Below, one piece after another: positions 1-7,260 of a stretch of DNA of 21,155 bases (positions are counted from its first letter, which is position 1; each line of letters begins with the position of its first letter). Source of the DNA: an uncultured Lysobacteraceae bacterium (GTDB lineage: Bacteria; Pseudomonadota; Gammaproteobacteria; Xanthomonadales; Rhodanobacteraceae); NCBI GenBank assembly GCA_946482585.1, contig CAMLSI010000022.1, forward strand, positions 1 to 21,155, written 5' to 3'. The position numbers were made by a program, and so were the translations under genes. The notes under the pieces were generated by a model. It searched no databases. It was not told the DNA's origin and worked only from the letters and a program-made list of their open reading frames with translations.

Positions 1-353
1 GCGGCGGCCGCTTCATCACCGGCAGTCCCGGCGAGCAGTTCGCGCTGCCCGAGGCGGTCGCAGCGGCGCGCAAGTCGCGCCGCCGCGAAAACACGGATCA
101 ATGGGTCGTCGTGGCGGCGACCGACCCCGCGAATCTGCTGGGCAGCTTGCTGCCCGGCGACAAGGTCGCGCGCGTGCCCGGCAATCGCGTGCTGTATCGC
201 GACGGACTGCCGGTTGCCGCGCTCGTCGCGGGCGAGGTCGCGTTTCTCGACATGCCGTCGGACGAAGAGCAGCAGCGCGCGGTGCGTGTGTTGCGGGGGC
301 TCGAGGCGAGCTTGCCGGAAGGCGGGGCGATCGTGTTGCCGATGCGGTCGTGA
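1..353 (+). CDS. C-terminal end of Lhr-type DEAD/DEAH-box helicase (partial, 5' end outside window)
   Basis: The reading frame is open from the left edge (first full codon at 3) to a TGA at 351-353, giving about 116 residues. The peptide has the closing signature of proteobacterial Lhr-like ATP-dependent helicases: GEQFALPEAV, then ATDPANLLG, then GNRVLYRDGLPVA. This tail lies beyond the helicase core and winged-helix part, so no Walker or DEAH motif is expected here. Lhr-type proteins are large ATP-dependent 3'-5' helicases linked to DNA repair. An ATG at 111 lies inside the conserved region and is not the start. The gene converges on the TPR gene with 47 bp between the two stop codons. The family assignment comes from remembered C-terminal motifs; the catalytic part is not visible. 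Confidence 0.82.
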   Translation, partial: GGRFITGSPGEQFALPEAVAAARKSRRRENTDQWVVVAATDPANLLGSLLPGDKVARVPGNRVLYRDGLPVAALVAGEVAFLDMPSDEEQQRAVRVLRGLEASLPEGGAIVLPMRS

Positions 354-360
354 TCGAGGG

Positions 361-380
361 GCGGGCCGACTGGTCCCGCC
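361..380. terminator. Possible bidirectional hairpin between convergent genes
   Basis: GCGGG-CC ... GG-T-CCCGC can fold into a seven-pair GC stem with a four-base loop and one bulged T. It sits exactly in the 47-bp gap between two convergent stop codons. There is no T-run on either side, so an intrinsic terminator is only suggested by its position. Confidence 0.3.
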
Positions 381-400
381 AGACGCCGTACCGCTACGCC

Positions 401-2137
401 TCAGGCGCCGCTGAAACTCTCCTCGCGGTCCTCCGCCAGTTCGCCGAGCTTGCTGCGGATCTTCTGCGCAAACCGGTCGTAGTGTCCGCCGAGCATCTTG
501 CGCAGCTCGCCGTCGGTGATGAAGCCGATCGAGCGGCGGTAGTCGCGCTTGAGCGCCTGGCCGCGGCGGATGTTCGATTCGATCTCGACGAGATTCGTCG
601 CCGGCAGCGCGCGCGCCCGCGGGTGCGCCTGCCGATAGTCCGCGACGCGCTGGCGGTGCCGCGCGACGAGGGCCGCGACGCTCGTACTCGGTGGCAGCCG
701 TTCGATGTCGACGACCTTCGCATGGTCGAACGACGAGATGCTTTCGTACTGCGTGATCAGGAATCCGCCGTCGTCGAAATGCGTGATGCATTCCGTCATC
801 GTGTGCGTTTTCCACTTGCCGGTGAAAAACATCAGCAAGAACCCGACGAGTCCGGGCCATTTCGGCTTCAGCGCAAAGGTGTCCACGCCGATGGCGCCGC
901 TGTCGTCGACATGGAACGCGAGCAGCGCGCGCTGGCCGAGCGTCGGCGTCATGCCGGTCGCCTCCGCGTCCGCGACATGGCGGAGTCCGGCCGCCGCGAG
1001 CGCCTTGGCCTGTCGCGCCGCGTAGTGGCGCTGATAGGTCGGGAACGTCGCACGGTCGACGGCGACGAGGTCGGGCGGGTTCTCGTAGGCGACATTGAGG
1101 ATCTGCTCGGCGAAGTTGGCCGCGAGCAGATCGTCGGGCGATTCCGAAAGTCTTGCGGCGAGCGCCTCGTCCATGCGCTTGCCTTTGCGCACGGCGCGCG
1201 CGGCGCCGAGCAACAGGGTCGCGGCGTTGTCGTCGGCAAGATTGCGGTCGCCGGGTTCTATCAGACCTTCCAGCATCGCCGCCATCTGATCGCGCTCTCC
1301 GGCGCCGTTGTTTTCCGAGCGCGCCCGGGCCTGCAGCAGGAAATCGCGTTGCGGTGCGCCGGCCGGCAGGCGTTCCAGCGCGAGGTCGTATTGCGCGAGC
1401 GCTTCGTCGAACCGCCCGAGATCGTGCAGCACGCGCGCGGCGCGTACCGGATAGCGATGCGTGCCGTCCGTCTGTGCGCAATGCAGGAAATCTTGCAGCG
1501 CGCCTTCGAGTTCGGCGCGCAGGTATTTCAGGCCGGCGAAGTTCTGCACGCAGGCGTCGTCGGGTGCGTCGTCGGGAACCTGCAGCGCACGCATCTGGCG
1601 CAACTCGCCGCGGGCCGCGCGGAACTCGATGCGCTCCGGTGCGAGCGCGATCGCACGTTCGAGCAGAATGTCGGCCTGCGCGCTCTGCGCCGGAGACTCG
1701 GACGGGTCGGCGTTGCGCAGGAGTTGCGACAGCGCAAAGCTCGCGTCGGCGAGATCCGGATCGATCGCGAGCGCGCGCTGTATCTGGGCGATGTGACGCA
1801 GCCGCTGTTCCGCATGCCGGCGCTCCTGCGCGGCCTCCTGCGCCGGCGTCAGTTCCGCTTCGTCGTCGTCGATATCGTCCTGCCCGCGGGCCCAGTCGAG
1901 CGCGACTTGCTTCACGAGTGCCGGCGCATGACCCGGATCGATCGCGAGCACGGCGTCGACGGCCTGCACGGCTTCCGCATGGCGCTCGAGCTTTTCCAGG
2001 CAGTTGGCGCGATACCAGTGCAGCGAGGCGACGCGCGGATGCGCGGCGATCACCGCGTCGACATGCGCCAGCGCGTCGTCGTACTGCTTCGCGCGCCACG
2101 CCGATTTGAACGGTTCGAACTGCGGATGCTGAGCCAT
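401..2137 (-). CDS. Tetratricopeptide-repeat protein with a conserved C-terminal domain
   Basis: This encodes 578 residues. The start chosen is the ATG at 2137 (MAQHPQFEPFKSAW), preceded by AGGGGA; the frame stays open further upstream, but that part is low-complexity and overlaps a decayed gene. Residues 1 to about 330 contain TPR-like helix pairs, for example WYRANCLEKLERHAEAVQAV and VLHDLGRFDEALAQYDLALE, with an acidic insert DDIDDDEAE. TPRs are protein-protein interaction scaffolds. The C-terminal third is not TPR. It has a hydrophobic stretch around residues 427-442 (GLVGFLLMFFTGKW), then a beta-rich segment (HFDDGGFLITQYESISSFD) and basic helices. There is no signal peptide, so it is probably cytoplasmic or membrane-associated. 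No enzymatic motif is recognised and its partner is unknown. The TPR call is firm; the role is not. Confidence 0.82.
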   Translation of the reverse strand: MAQHPQFEPFKSAWRAKQYDDALAHVDAVIAAHPRVASLHWYRANCLEKLERHAEAVQAVDAVLAIDPGHAPALVKQVALDWARGQDDIDDDEAELTPAQEAAQERRHAEQRLRHIAQIQRALAIDPDLADASFALSQLLRNADPSESPAQSAQADILLERAIALAPERIEFRAARGELRQMRALQVPDDAPDDACVQNFAGLKYLRAELEGALQDFLHCAQTDGTHRYPVRAARVLHDLGRFDEALAQYDLALERLPAGAPQRDFLLQARARSENNGAGERDQMAAMLEGLIEPGDRNLADDNAATLLLGAARAVRKGKRMDEALAARLSESPDDLLAANFAEQILNVAYENPPDLVAVDRATFPTYQRHYAARQAKALAAAGLRHVADAEATGMTPTLGQRALLAFHVDDSGAIGVDTFALKPKWPGLVGFLLMFFTGKWKTHTMTECITHFDDGGFLITQYESISSFDHAKVVDIERLPPSTSVAALVARHRQRVADYRQAHPRARALPATNLVEIESNIRRGQALKRDYRRSIGFITDGELRKMLGGHYDRFAQKIRSKLGELAEDREESFSGA

Positions 2138-2235
2138 TTCCCCTGATTCCCTGATGACCGCGGATGGATGAGCGGCGCCGCGGTCCGACAGGCGCCCGCA
2201 AGCACCCGGCTGCCGGTCCCGCAAGCGGCGGGTCA

Positions 2236-2698
2236 TTATCGAAAAGCGCCGTCGGCTTTGCGAGCGGCCGGTCGAATGCCTAGGACGAACGGGCCTTCGC
2301 GCCCGCGCGCAGCCGCAGTTTTCTTCGGCGCGCGGACCGGGCGCACGGACATGCGTTTCGCGGTGTTCACTGCGACGCTTGCGCGAATCAGCGCCCTGAC
2401 GGCGGTTGCCGGAATGGCGTCGTCGACGCGGAAATCGATCGCGTGGCGTGTTGCCGTCGAGGCTGGCGTTGAACAGCCCGGCGGATCGGCGACCGAAGCG
2501 CCCTTGGCGAACGTCAGTATCACCGCGTTCCTGCAGGCTTCGCCGGTGCAGATGATGCCGTCGCGCCATCAGGCCGGAACGCACCATGTCCACTCTTCCG
2601 CAACTTGCGGTTCCGCTTGCCGGAGCAGCGGGCGGATGCCGTCGCCGAGTTCCTCGAGTCGCGCGTCGACGATTGCACGCTCGGCCGGCGGCACTCAT
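2236..2698 (-). pseudogene. Decayed DUF1801-family gene
   Basis: Reading the minus strand from an ATG at 2698 gives recognisable DUF1801 blocks in more than one frame: AIVDARLEELGD, then QAEPQVAEEWTW, DGIICTGEA, VILTFAKGASVADP, GLFNASLDGNT and AIDFRVDDAIPATAVRALIR. The damage is visible. The first block is out of frame with the ATG. About five codons are missing after LEELGD. A TGA at 2569-2571 stands where the family has a tryptophan (VPVW). The block GLFNASLDGNT lies in a different frame from its neighbours, consistent with a 1-nt loss before it and a 2-nt loss after it. The last frame runs to a stop at 2236, and the original end is uncertain. DUF1801 proteins are small and poorly understood. 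Family and decay are inferred by eye from remembered homologues. Confidence 0.78.
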
Positions 2699-2898
2699 CG
2701 TCGCGAGATTGCTAAAAATTTCGACAGCGCCGTCCGATCGGAACGGGTCTACTATGCGGGCCCGGATCGCGGGCGTGCTCGAGAACATCCAGCGATGCAG
2801 AGAATCCGCAAGGCTCGTGACGGCGCGCGGCGCGCGCTTCCGCAGAAGGCACAGTCGCGTCGCGCGGCGCGCGTTCGCTGGGACAGCGAGGTGTCGCA

Positions 2899-3909
2899 AT
2901 GACGTCGAACCGTTCCATCCTGGTGTTCGGCGCCTATGGGCATACCGGGCGTTTCGTCGTCGCCGAACTCTGTCGACGCGGATGGACGCCCGTGCTCGCC
3001 GGCCGCGATACCGCGAAGCTCGACGCTCTGGGCAAGGACTATCCGACATTGGAGCGGCGAACTGCCGCGATCGATGACCCGGCGTCGCTCGACCGCGCCG
3101 TAGCCGGAGTGGCGGCCGTGATCAACTGCGCGGGTCCGTTTCTCGATACGGCGCCTCCGCTGATCGAGGCCGCCGTGCGCTCGCGCGTCGCCTACCTCGA
3201 CGTGACCGCCGAGCAGCAGTCGGTGCTCGCCACCTTCGAAAACTATTCGCAAGCCGCGAACGAGGCCGGCATCGCGGTGCTTCCCGGCATGGCCTTCTAC
3301 GGCGGCCTGGCCGACCTGCTGGCCACGACGGCAATCGGCGAGGAGTCCGAAGCCGAGGCGATCGACGTCGCCGTGGCGCTCGACAGCTGGCATCCCACGG
3401 CAGGCACGCGACTGACCGGCAAGCGCAACCACTATCCGCGTCGCGTTGTCACGAACGGCCGGCTCGATTTCCTCGCCGATCCGCCGCCGACCCGCGACTG
3501 GAGTTTCCGCGCGCCGTTCGGAACCCAGGCGATGGTGGCGCTGCCGTTCTCGGAGACGATCACGATCTCGCGTCATCTGCGCGTTCGGGAACTCCACTCG
3601 TACATCAACCGCGCCGCACTTGAGGAGATCCGCGATCCGGCCACGCCGGCACCGACCGCCGTCGACGCGCAGGGGCGCTCGGCGCAGCGCTTCGCGATGG
3701 AAGTGATCGTGCGCAACGGCGCGCAGTCGCGTCGCGTCGGTGCAGCGGGGCTCGACATCTACGCGTTCACCGCGCCGCTGGTGGTGGAGGCGGTGGAGCG
3801 CATCGTCACGGGACGATGCAGGCGGTTCGGTGTCCTCGCGCCGGGCGAGGCCTTCGACGCGGCGGACTTCCTGGCCGCGCTGACGCCGGAATACCTGCAA
3901 CTCGGATGA
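2899..3909 (+). CDS. Saccharopine dehydrogenase-like NAD(P)-binding protein
   Basis: This encodes 336 residues from an ATG preceded by GAGGTG. The N-terminus is a Rossmann fold: SILVFGAYGHTGRFV carries a GxxGxxG dinucleotide loop at residues 11-17, and VLAGRD at the end of the second strand fits NADP binding. VINCAGPF near residue 75 and YLDVTAEQ near residue 105 are typical of the saccharopine dehydrogenase/trans-acting enoyl reductase superfamily. The length matches single-domain members. The substrate cannot be told from sequence. The protein has no membrane segment and is probably a cytoplasmic oxidoreductase. The gene stands alone, divergent from the decayed DUF1801 gene. Superfamily is confident; specific activity is unknown. 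Confidence 0.85.
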   Translation: MTSNRSILVFGAYGHTGRFVVAELCRRGWTPVLAGRDTAKLDALGKDYPTLERRTAAIDDPASLDRAVAGVAAVINCAGPFLDTAPPLIEAAVRSRVAYLDVTAEQQSVLATFENYSQAANEAGIAVLPGMAFYGGLADLLATTAIGEESEAEAIDVAVALDSWHPTAGTRLTGKRNHYPRRVVTNGRLDFLADPPPTRDWSFRAPFGTQAMVALPFSETITISRHLRVRELHSYINRAALEEIRDPATPAPTAVDAQGRSAQRFAMEVIVRNGAQSRRVGAAGLDIYAFTAPLVVEAVERIVTGRCRRFGVLAPGEAFDAADFLAALTPEYLQLG

Positions 3910-4591
3910 GTGCTCGTGCGCACGCGGACCTGGACAGGTGCGCGTGCCGCGCGGAAGGCTCGAGGCGAGACGGTCAGCGGACGAATTCGACCGGATACCG
4001 CGCGCTTCGATGCCGCCGCACTCGACGCTCGCTTCGGCCTTGCCCGGCGGGGGCCGCTTCGCGGCGAGTCCCCGGTTCGCGACGCCGAAATCATCCGGGG
4101 TCGCCTGCGCCTGCAGCACGACACCGGACTGCAGGATGCGCACGGTCGGCGCGCCGCCCGGATCCGCCGGCACCGGCACGCGGAGCACTGCGGTGTGCGG
4201 TGCGATGGAGGGCTCGCCTTGCGCACCACGTTCCCGCCGGATCGACCATCGCCAACCGTTACACTTTTTCCACGTTGCGACTTTGCTGCCCGCGAACGAT
4301 CCGTCCGCCGTGCAGCGAGCATGGCCGCGACGATCGGATTTTTTCGATTCGTGGTGCGCCAGGCCCGGCCTGCATGCGACGCGGACCTGTCTCGGACTCG
4401 ACATCGTGGATACGCGCATTGCGCTCGCGATCGTCGCGCCGCACGGGCGACGGCCAGATCCGCAGTGGCGCTGATCGAGCGACGCGGCCGGATCGATCCG
4501 CCCCGGCTCGCGTCGTCGATTCGCTGGCCAGTACGTCGGGCTCCCGCTGAGTCGTTCGTCGCGGGCCGTCGAGGCTGGCGGCGACGGACGA
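3910..4591. other. 680-bp stretch without a convincing gene
   Basis: All frames were considered. Open frames exist on both strands, but none has a credible start with a ribosome site plus a recognisable domain. Two short peptides look more protein-like than the rest. One is on the minus strand around 4080-4190 (VPVPADPGGAPTVRILQ). The other is on the plus strand around 4395-4440 (CLGLDIVDTRIALAIV). They do not belong to a common frame or to any family I can name. The stretch may hold eroded gene remnants or the 3' trailer of the flanking genes. Confidence 0.4.
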
Positions 4592-5191
4592 CTACGAACG
4601 CGTGTATTCGAGCCTGACCGCGAGCGCTTCCTCGCTGCCGCGCGTTTCGTAGTACTCGTACGTGAAATGGTCCGAGTCGAGGATGTGCAGCACTTCGCGC
4701 AGCCGCGTCGTTCGGCCGTCGTTGGCGGGGTCGGCCATGTCGCCCACGAATGTATAGGTCTTGCTGTCCGCGTCGTAGGTGCCGCGCGCGAGGATCACGC
4801 CGGTGAAATTGACGTCCATCCAACTGCTGTAATAGTCGCCGCTGAGATTGTCGTACCCGATGTATCCCAGACCTTCGAACGGTTTCGCCGTCGAGGTGAT
4901 CCGCAGTTCCTGGCGCAGGTGACGACCGCCGATCACCATCGTGAAGGTCGCGTTTCCCCGATCGACCTTCGGTGCGGAATCCGTGCCGGTCCAGAGGGAC
5001 TGCGTCACGGCCCAGCTGCCGGCGATCTGCGCGAGCTGCCGGTGTTGCGGCCCGAGCGCAGCGGCCTTTTCGAACGCGGCGGCGGGGTCGGTTTTTCCGG
5101 ACGCGACGTTCGTCGACGGCGGCGTGTCCGCGGCCGCCGACACGGAAATCGCACACCACAACGCCACGATCACGGCATGCCGACGGTTCAT
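4592..5191 (-). CDS. Exported DUF1579 family protein
   Basis: This encodes 199 residues starting at the ATG at 5191, with AGGA about 8 bases upstream. Residues 1-21 form a Sec signal peptide: MNRRH, then the hydrophobic AVIVALWCAISVSAAA, with cleavage probably before DTPP. The mature part has the DUF1579 pattern: LAQIAGSWAVTQSLW, then GGRHLRQEL, FEGLGYIGYDNLSGDYYSSWMD, and a beta-rich C-terminus ending YEYYETRGSEEALAVRLEYTR. The family is thought to be a periplasmic or secreted beta-barrel fold; no reaction is established. Transcription probably starts near a perfect 17-bp palindrome 58-74 bp upstream. The gene lies 173 bp downstream of the XRE regulator on the same strand and could be read with it or separately. 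Confidence 0.85.
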   Translation of the reverse strand: MNRRHAVIVALWCAISVSAAADTPPSTNVASGKTDPAAAFEKAAALGPQHRQLAQIAGSWAVTQSLWTGTDSAPKVDRGNATFTMVIGGRHLRQELRITSTAKPFEGLGYIGYDNLSGDYYSSWMDVNFTGVILARGTYDADSKTYTFVGDMADPANDGRTTRLREVLHILDSDHFTYEYYETRGSEEALAVRLEYTRS

Positions 5192-5248
5192 CGCGAATTC
5201 CTGCGGACGGAGGATGCGCGAGGGTGTGCGAGCGAGCGTGGACGATCA

Positions 5249-5265
5249 ATAACCTCGGAGGTTAT
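5249..5265. promoter_or_regulatory. Perfect 17-bp palindrome, candidate operator of the DUF1579 gene
   Basis: ATAACCTCGGAGGTTAT has two 8-bp arms and a single central base, with no mismatch. It is AT-richer than its surroundings and sits 58 bp upstream of the DUF1579 start, where a repressor or activator dimer would act. It ends 100 bp past the stop of the XRE gene. Which protein binds it is not shown by sequence; the adjacent XRE regulator and a diffusible TetR- or MerR-type factor are both possible. Confidence 0.5.
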
Positions 5266-5364
5266 CGGCCGTGCCGCCACGCGGCCGGCGCGGCGAGGCG
5301 CCACCGGCGGCGACGGTGCGACAGCGGCGTCGATGGTCGCTGCGAGTGCCGCGTCGTGCGGCGA

Positions 5365-6165
5365 TCAGTCGGCCGATTTCGCCAGGTCGGCACAGACGGC
5401 GGCGGTATGGTCGTCCGCCGGAAACGCGCATTCGATGCGCAGCTCGTCCAGGGTCAGATCGCGCGGCATCGAGAAGGTCGTGATCGTCTCGAAGAAACGC
5501 AGTTCTCCCCGAAGGCTGCGGAACATGACGGCGAGGACCGGAGCCGGGCCCCTGATCGGATCGCGTCGCCGCCAGTGATCCGGCACGCCGGGATAGTGCA
5601 GCGCTTCGGCCACGATGCGCTGCAGGCTGGCGTCGGCCGGAAAGCTCGCGAGCTGTTCGTGCGCGTGGCGAATGAATTTTTCCGCGAACTCGGGCCAGTT
5701 GACGATGACCCGGCGGAAATCGTCCGGATCGAACACCTGGTGGAGCAGGTTGCGATGCGGGCTTTCGCGGCCCTCCATCAGCAGGCGATTGACGCGTGCC
5801 GCAGCCTGATTGGCCATCACCACGTTCCAGAGGCGATCCAGCACGAAGGCGGGGTAGGGCTCCTGGTGACGGATGATCAACTCGACCGCATGCCGCACGC
5901 GGTCGAGCCCAGGCATGTCGAGCGCCGTCTCCGGATACTCCGGCGCATGACCGCCGGCCATCAGCAGCCGATTGCGTTCGCGCAGCGGCATGCCCAGGGC
6001 GTCCGCCAGCCGGCAGACGGTTTCGCGACTCGCGCGCGCCTTGCCGGTCTCCACGTAGCTGAGGTGCCGCGCGGACAACCCGGCTTCCATCGCCAGCGTC
6101 AGCTGACTCATGCGCCGCGCGGTCCGCCACTCGCGCAGCAGTACGCCGATGTCGGCGTCACTCAC
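5365..6165 (-). CDS. XRE-family transcriptional regulator with MmyB-like ligand domain
   Basis: This encodes 266 residues from a GTG start at 6165 (VSDADIGVLLREWR). The frame is open upstream, but the homology begins here. Residues about 7-62 are a classic XRE helix-turn-helix: LREWRTARRMSQLTLAMEAGLSARHLS in two parts, followed by YVETGKARAS. After AGGHAPEY comes the MmyB-like ligand-binding region: YPAFVLDRLWNVVMANQAA, then LLHQVFDPDDFRRVIVNWPEFA, and a C-terminal FRSLRGELRFFETITTF. Regulators of this class often control a neighbouring oxidoreductase or hydrolase and may bind a small lipophilic ligand. The GTG lies inside the end of the upstream hydrolase gene (8-bp overlap), so the two are very likely co-translated. 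Confidence 0.88.
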   Translation of the reverse strand: MSDADIGVLLREWRTARRMSQLTLAMEAGLSARHLSYVETGKARASRETVCRLADALGMPLRERNRLLMAGGHAPEYPETALDMPGLDRVRHAVELIIRHQEPYPAFVLDRLWNVVMANQAAARVNRLLMEGRESPHRNLLHQVFDPDDFRRVIVNWPEFAEKFIRHAHEQLASFPADASLQRIVAEALHYPGVPDHWRRRDPIRGPAPVLAVMFRSLRGELRFFETITTFSMPRDLTLDELRIECAFPADDHTAAVCADLAKSAD

Positions 6166-7192
6166 CGCTCGCCACCGCGCTGCGGATGACGCTGTCGGGA
6201 AACGCGAGATTCGAGGCCGGTCCCGTGTCGTCGAGAATCTTTCCCGCAATCAGCCGATTCAGCGGTGCCAGCACGCCGAAATGGTCGACGCCGTCGACGG
6301 GGATGAAACGAAGGTGCGGGTTCGCGGACGCGTGTTGCATCGTGTAGAGCGCATCGACGTTGCCGCGGTCCGTGCCCTCGATCACGAAGGTCGGTGACGC
6401 GACCGAGGCCAGCCAGCGGCCGGGCGAACGCAGTTCGAGTTCGCGCGGTTCGTTGCGGTCGAACGGCAGATAGTCGTCGCCGTAGCCCGCGATGTCGTCG
6501 ACGGGGCCGAACGAGAACACCGCGCGAAAGCGGTCGGACGATTCCGCGACGAGCAGTGCGAGTGTGCCGCCGGTGCTGTGCCCGCCGAGATAGAGGCGGT
6601 CGGGATCGACGTAGTCGAGTCGTGACAGGTAGTCGGCCGCCGCGAGCACGTCGTCGACTTCGCCGAGAAAGCCTTCTTTCTCGCCCGGATTCTCGTTTCC
6701 TCCGCGCAGCGACGGAAACATCATGACGATGCCGGCCTCGCGATACTGCGCGGCCGTCTGATCGTTGCGTGCGGATGCGGCCGACCAGACATCGCCCAGC
6801 GTGTTGCTGTCGCCGCCGGTGATCCAGACGATGGCCGGATGCTTCTTGCCGTCTTTAGGATCGGGTGTCACGAAAGCGGCGAGCTTGCCGACGGGCGCCT
6901 CGTACATGACCGTGCGAAAGACCCTGGACGGCGGAAAAACCAGCGGTTCCCGCGCCGACGATCGGCGGATCAGCCGGCTGCGGAAACCGGCGCGCGCGTC
7001 CTTCAGCGAAAGCGGCATGCCGGGCTGTGCTGCGGACGCGGTGGCGGGCGGTGTCGTTGCCGGCGGTATCGTGGTCGGGGGCGTCGCGGCGGGCGTGGAT
7101 GCCGGCGTCGGCGTTGCGGCCGGCGGCGGCGCGTCGGAGCCGCAGCCCGCCAGCAGGACGCTCGTCAGAACGAGGAAAGCAATGCGATTCAT
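6158..7192 (-). CDS. Lipoprotein alpha/beta hydrolase (dienelactone hydrolase/prolyl oligopeptidase-like)
   Basis: This encodes 344 residues; the ATG at 7192 is preceded by AGGG. The N-terminus is a lipoprotein signal, MNRIAFLVLTSVLLAGC, with the lipidated cysteine at residue 17. A Pro/Thr/Ala-rich tether of about 40 residues follows, so the enzyme should be anchored to a membrane on the periplasmic side. The catalytic domain shows GHSTGG (nucleophile Ser206), an acid in the segment EGTDRGNVD (residues 272-280) and a histidine in VDGVDHFG (His304). An oxyanion-side WITGGD lies before the nucleophile. This is a serine alpha/beta hydrolase, an esterase or peptidase; the substrate is unknown. 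It lies 68 bp downstream of the MocR gene and overlaps the XRE gene, so a hydrolase is bracketed by two regulators. Confidence 0.87.
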   Translation of the reverse strand: MNRIAFLVLTSVLLAGCGSDAPPPAATPTPASTPAATPPTTIPPATTPPATASAAQPGMPLSLKDARAGFRSRLIRRSSAREPLVFPPSRVFRTVMYEAPVGKLAAFVTPDPKDGKKHPAIVWITGGDSNTLGDVWSAASARNDQTAAQYREAGIVMMFPSLRGGNENPGEKEGFLGEVDDVLAAADYLSRLDYVDPDRLYLGGHSTGGTLALLVAESSDRFRAVFSFGPVDDIAGYGDDYLPFDRNEPRELELRSPGRWLASVASPTFVIEGTDRGNVDALYTMQHASANPHLRFIPVDGVDHFGVLAPLNRLIAGKILDDTGPASNLAFPDSVIRSAVASGE

Positions 7193-7260
7193 CGGTGGAG
7201 CCCTGAAGTGAAGTCGTGTCATCGCCGCATAGCGTGCCTGAAGACGTTCATCGTCTGCAG

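Noticed and set aside
101..2146. Long plus-strand open frame opposite the TPR gene
   Set aside because: It is the mirror of a GC-rich coding strand: arginine-rich, with no domain, while the minus strand has clear TPR repeats and a ribosome site.
2138..3049. Upstream extension of the TPR gene to 3049
   Set aside because: The added sequence is arginine-rich and crosses both the decayed DUF1801 gene and the start of the oxidoreductase gene; the TPR homology begins at the ATG at 2137.
2752..4419. 555-codon minus-strand open frame over the oxidoreductase
   Set aside because: Most of it is antisense to the saccharopine-like gene; only a short peptide outside that gene looks protein-like.
3759..5249. 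496-codon minus-strand frame overlapping the DUF1579 gene
   Set aside because: It is out of frame with the DUF1579 protein, arginine-rich, and has no domain.
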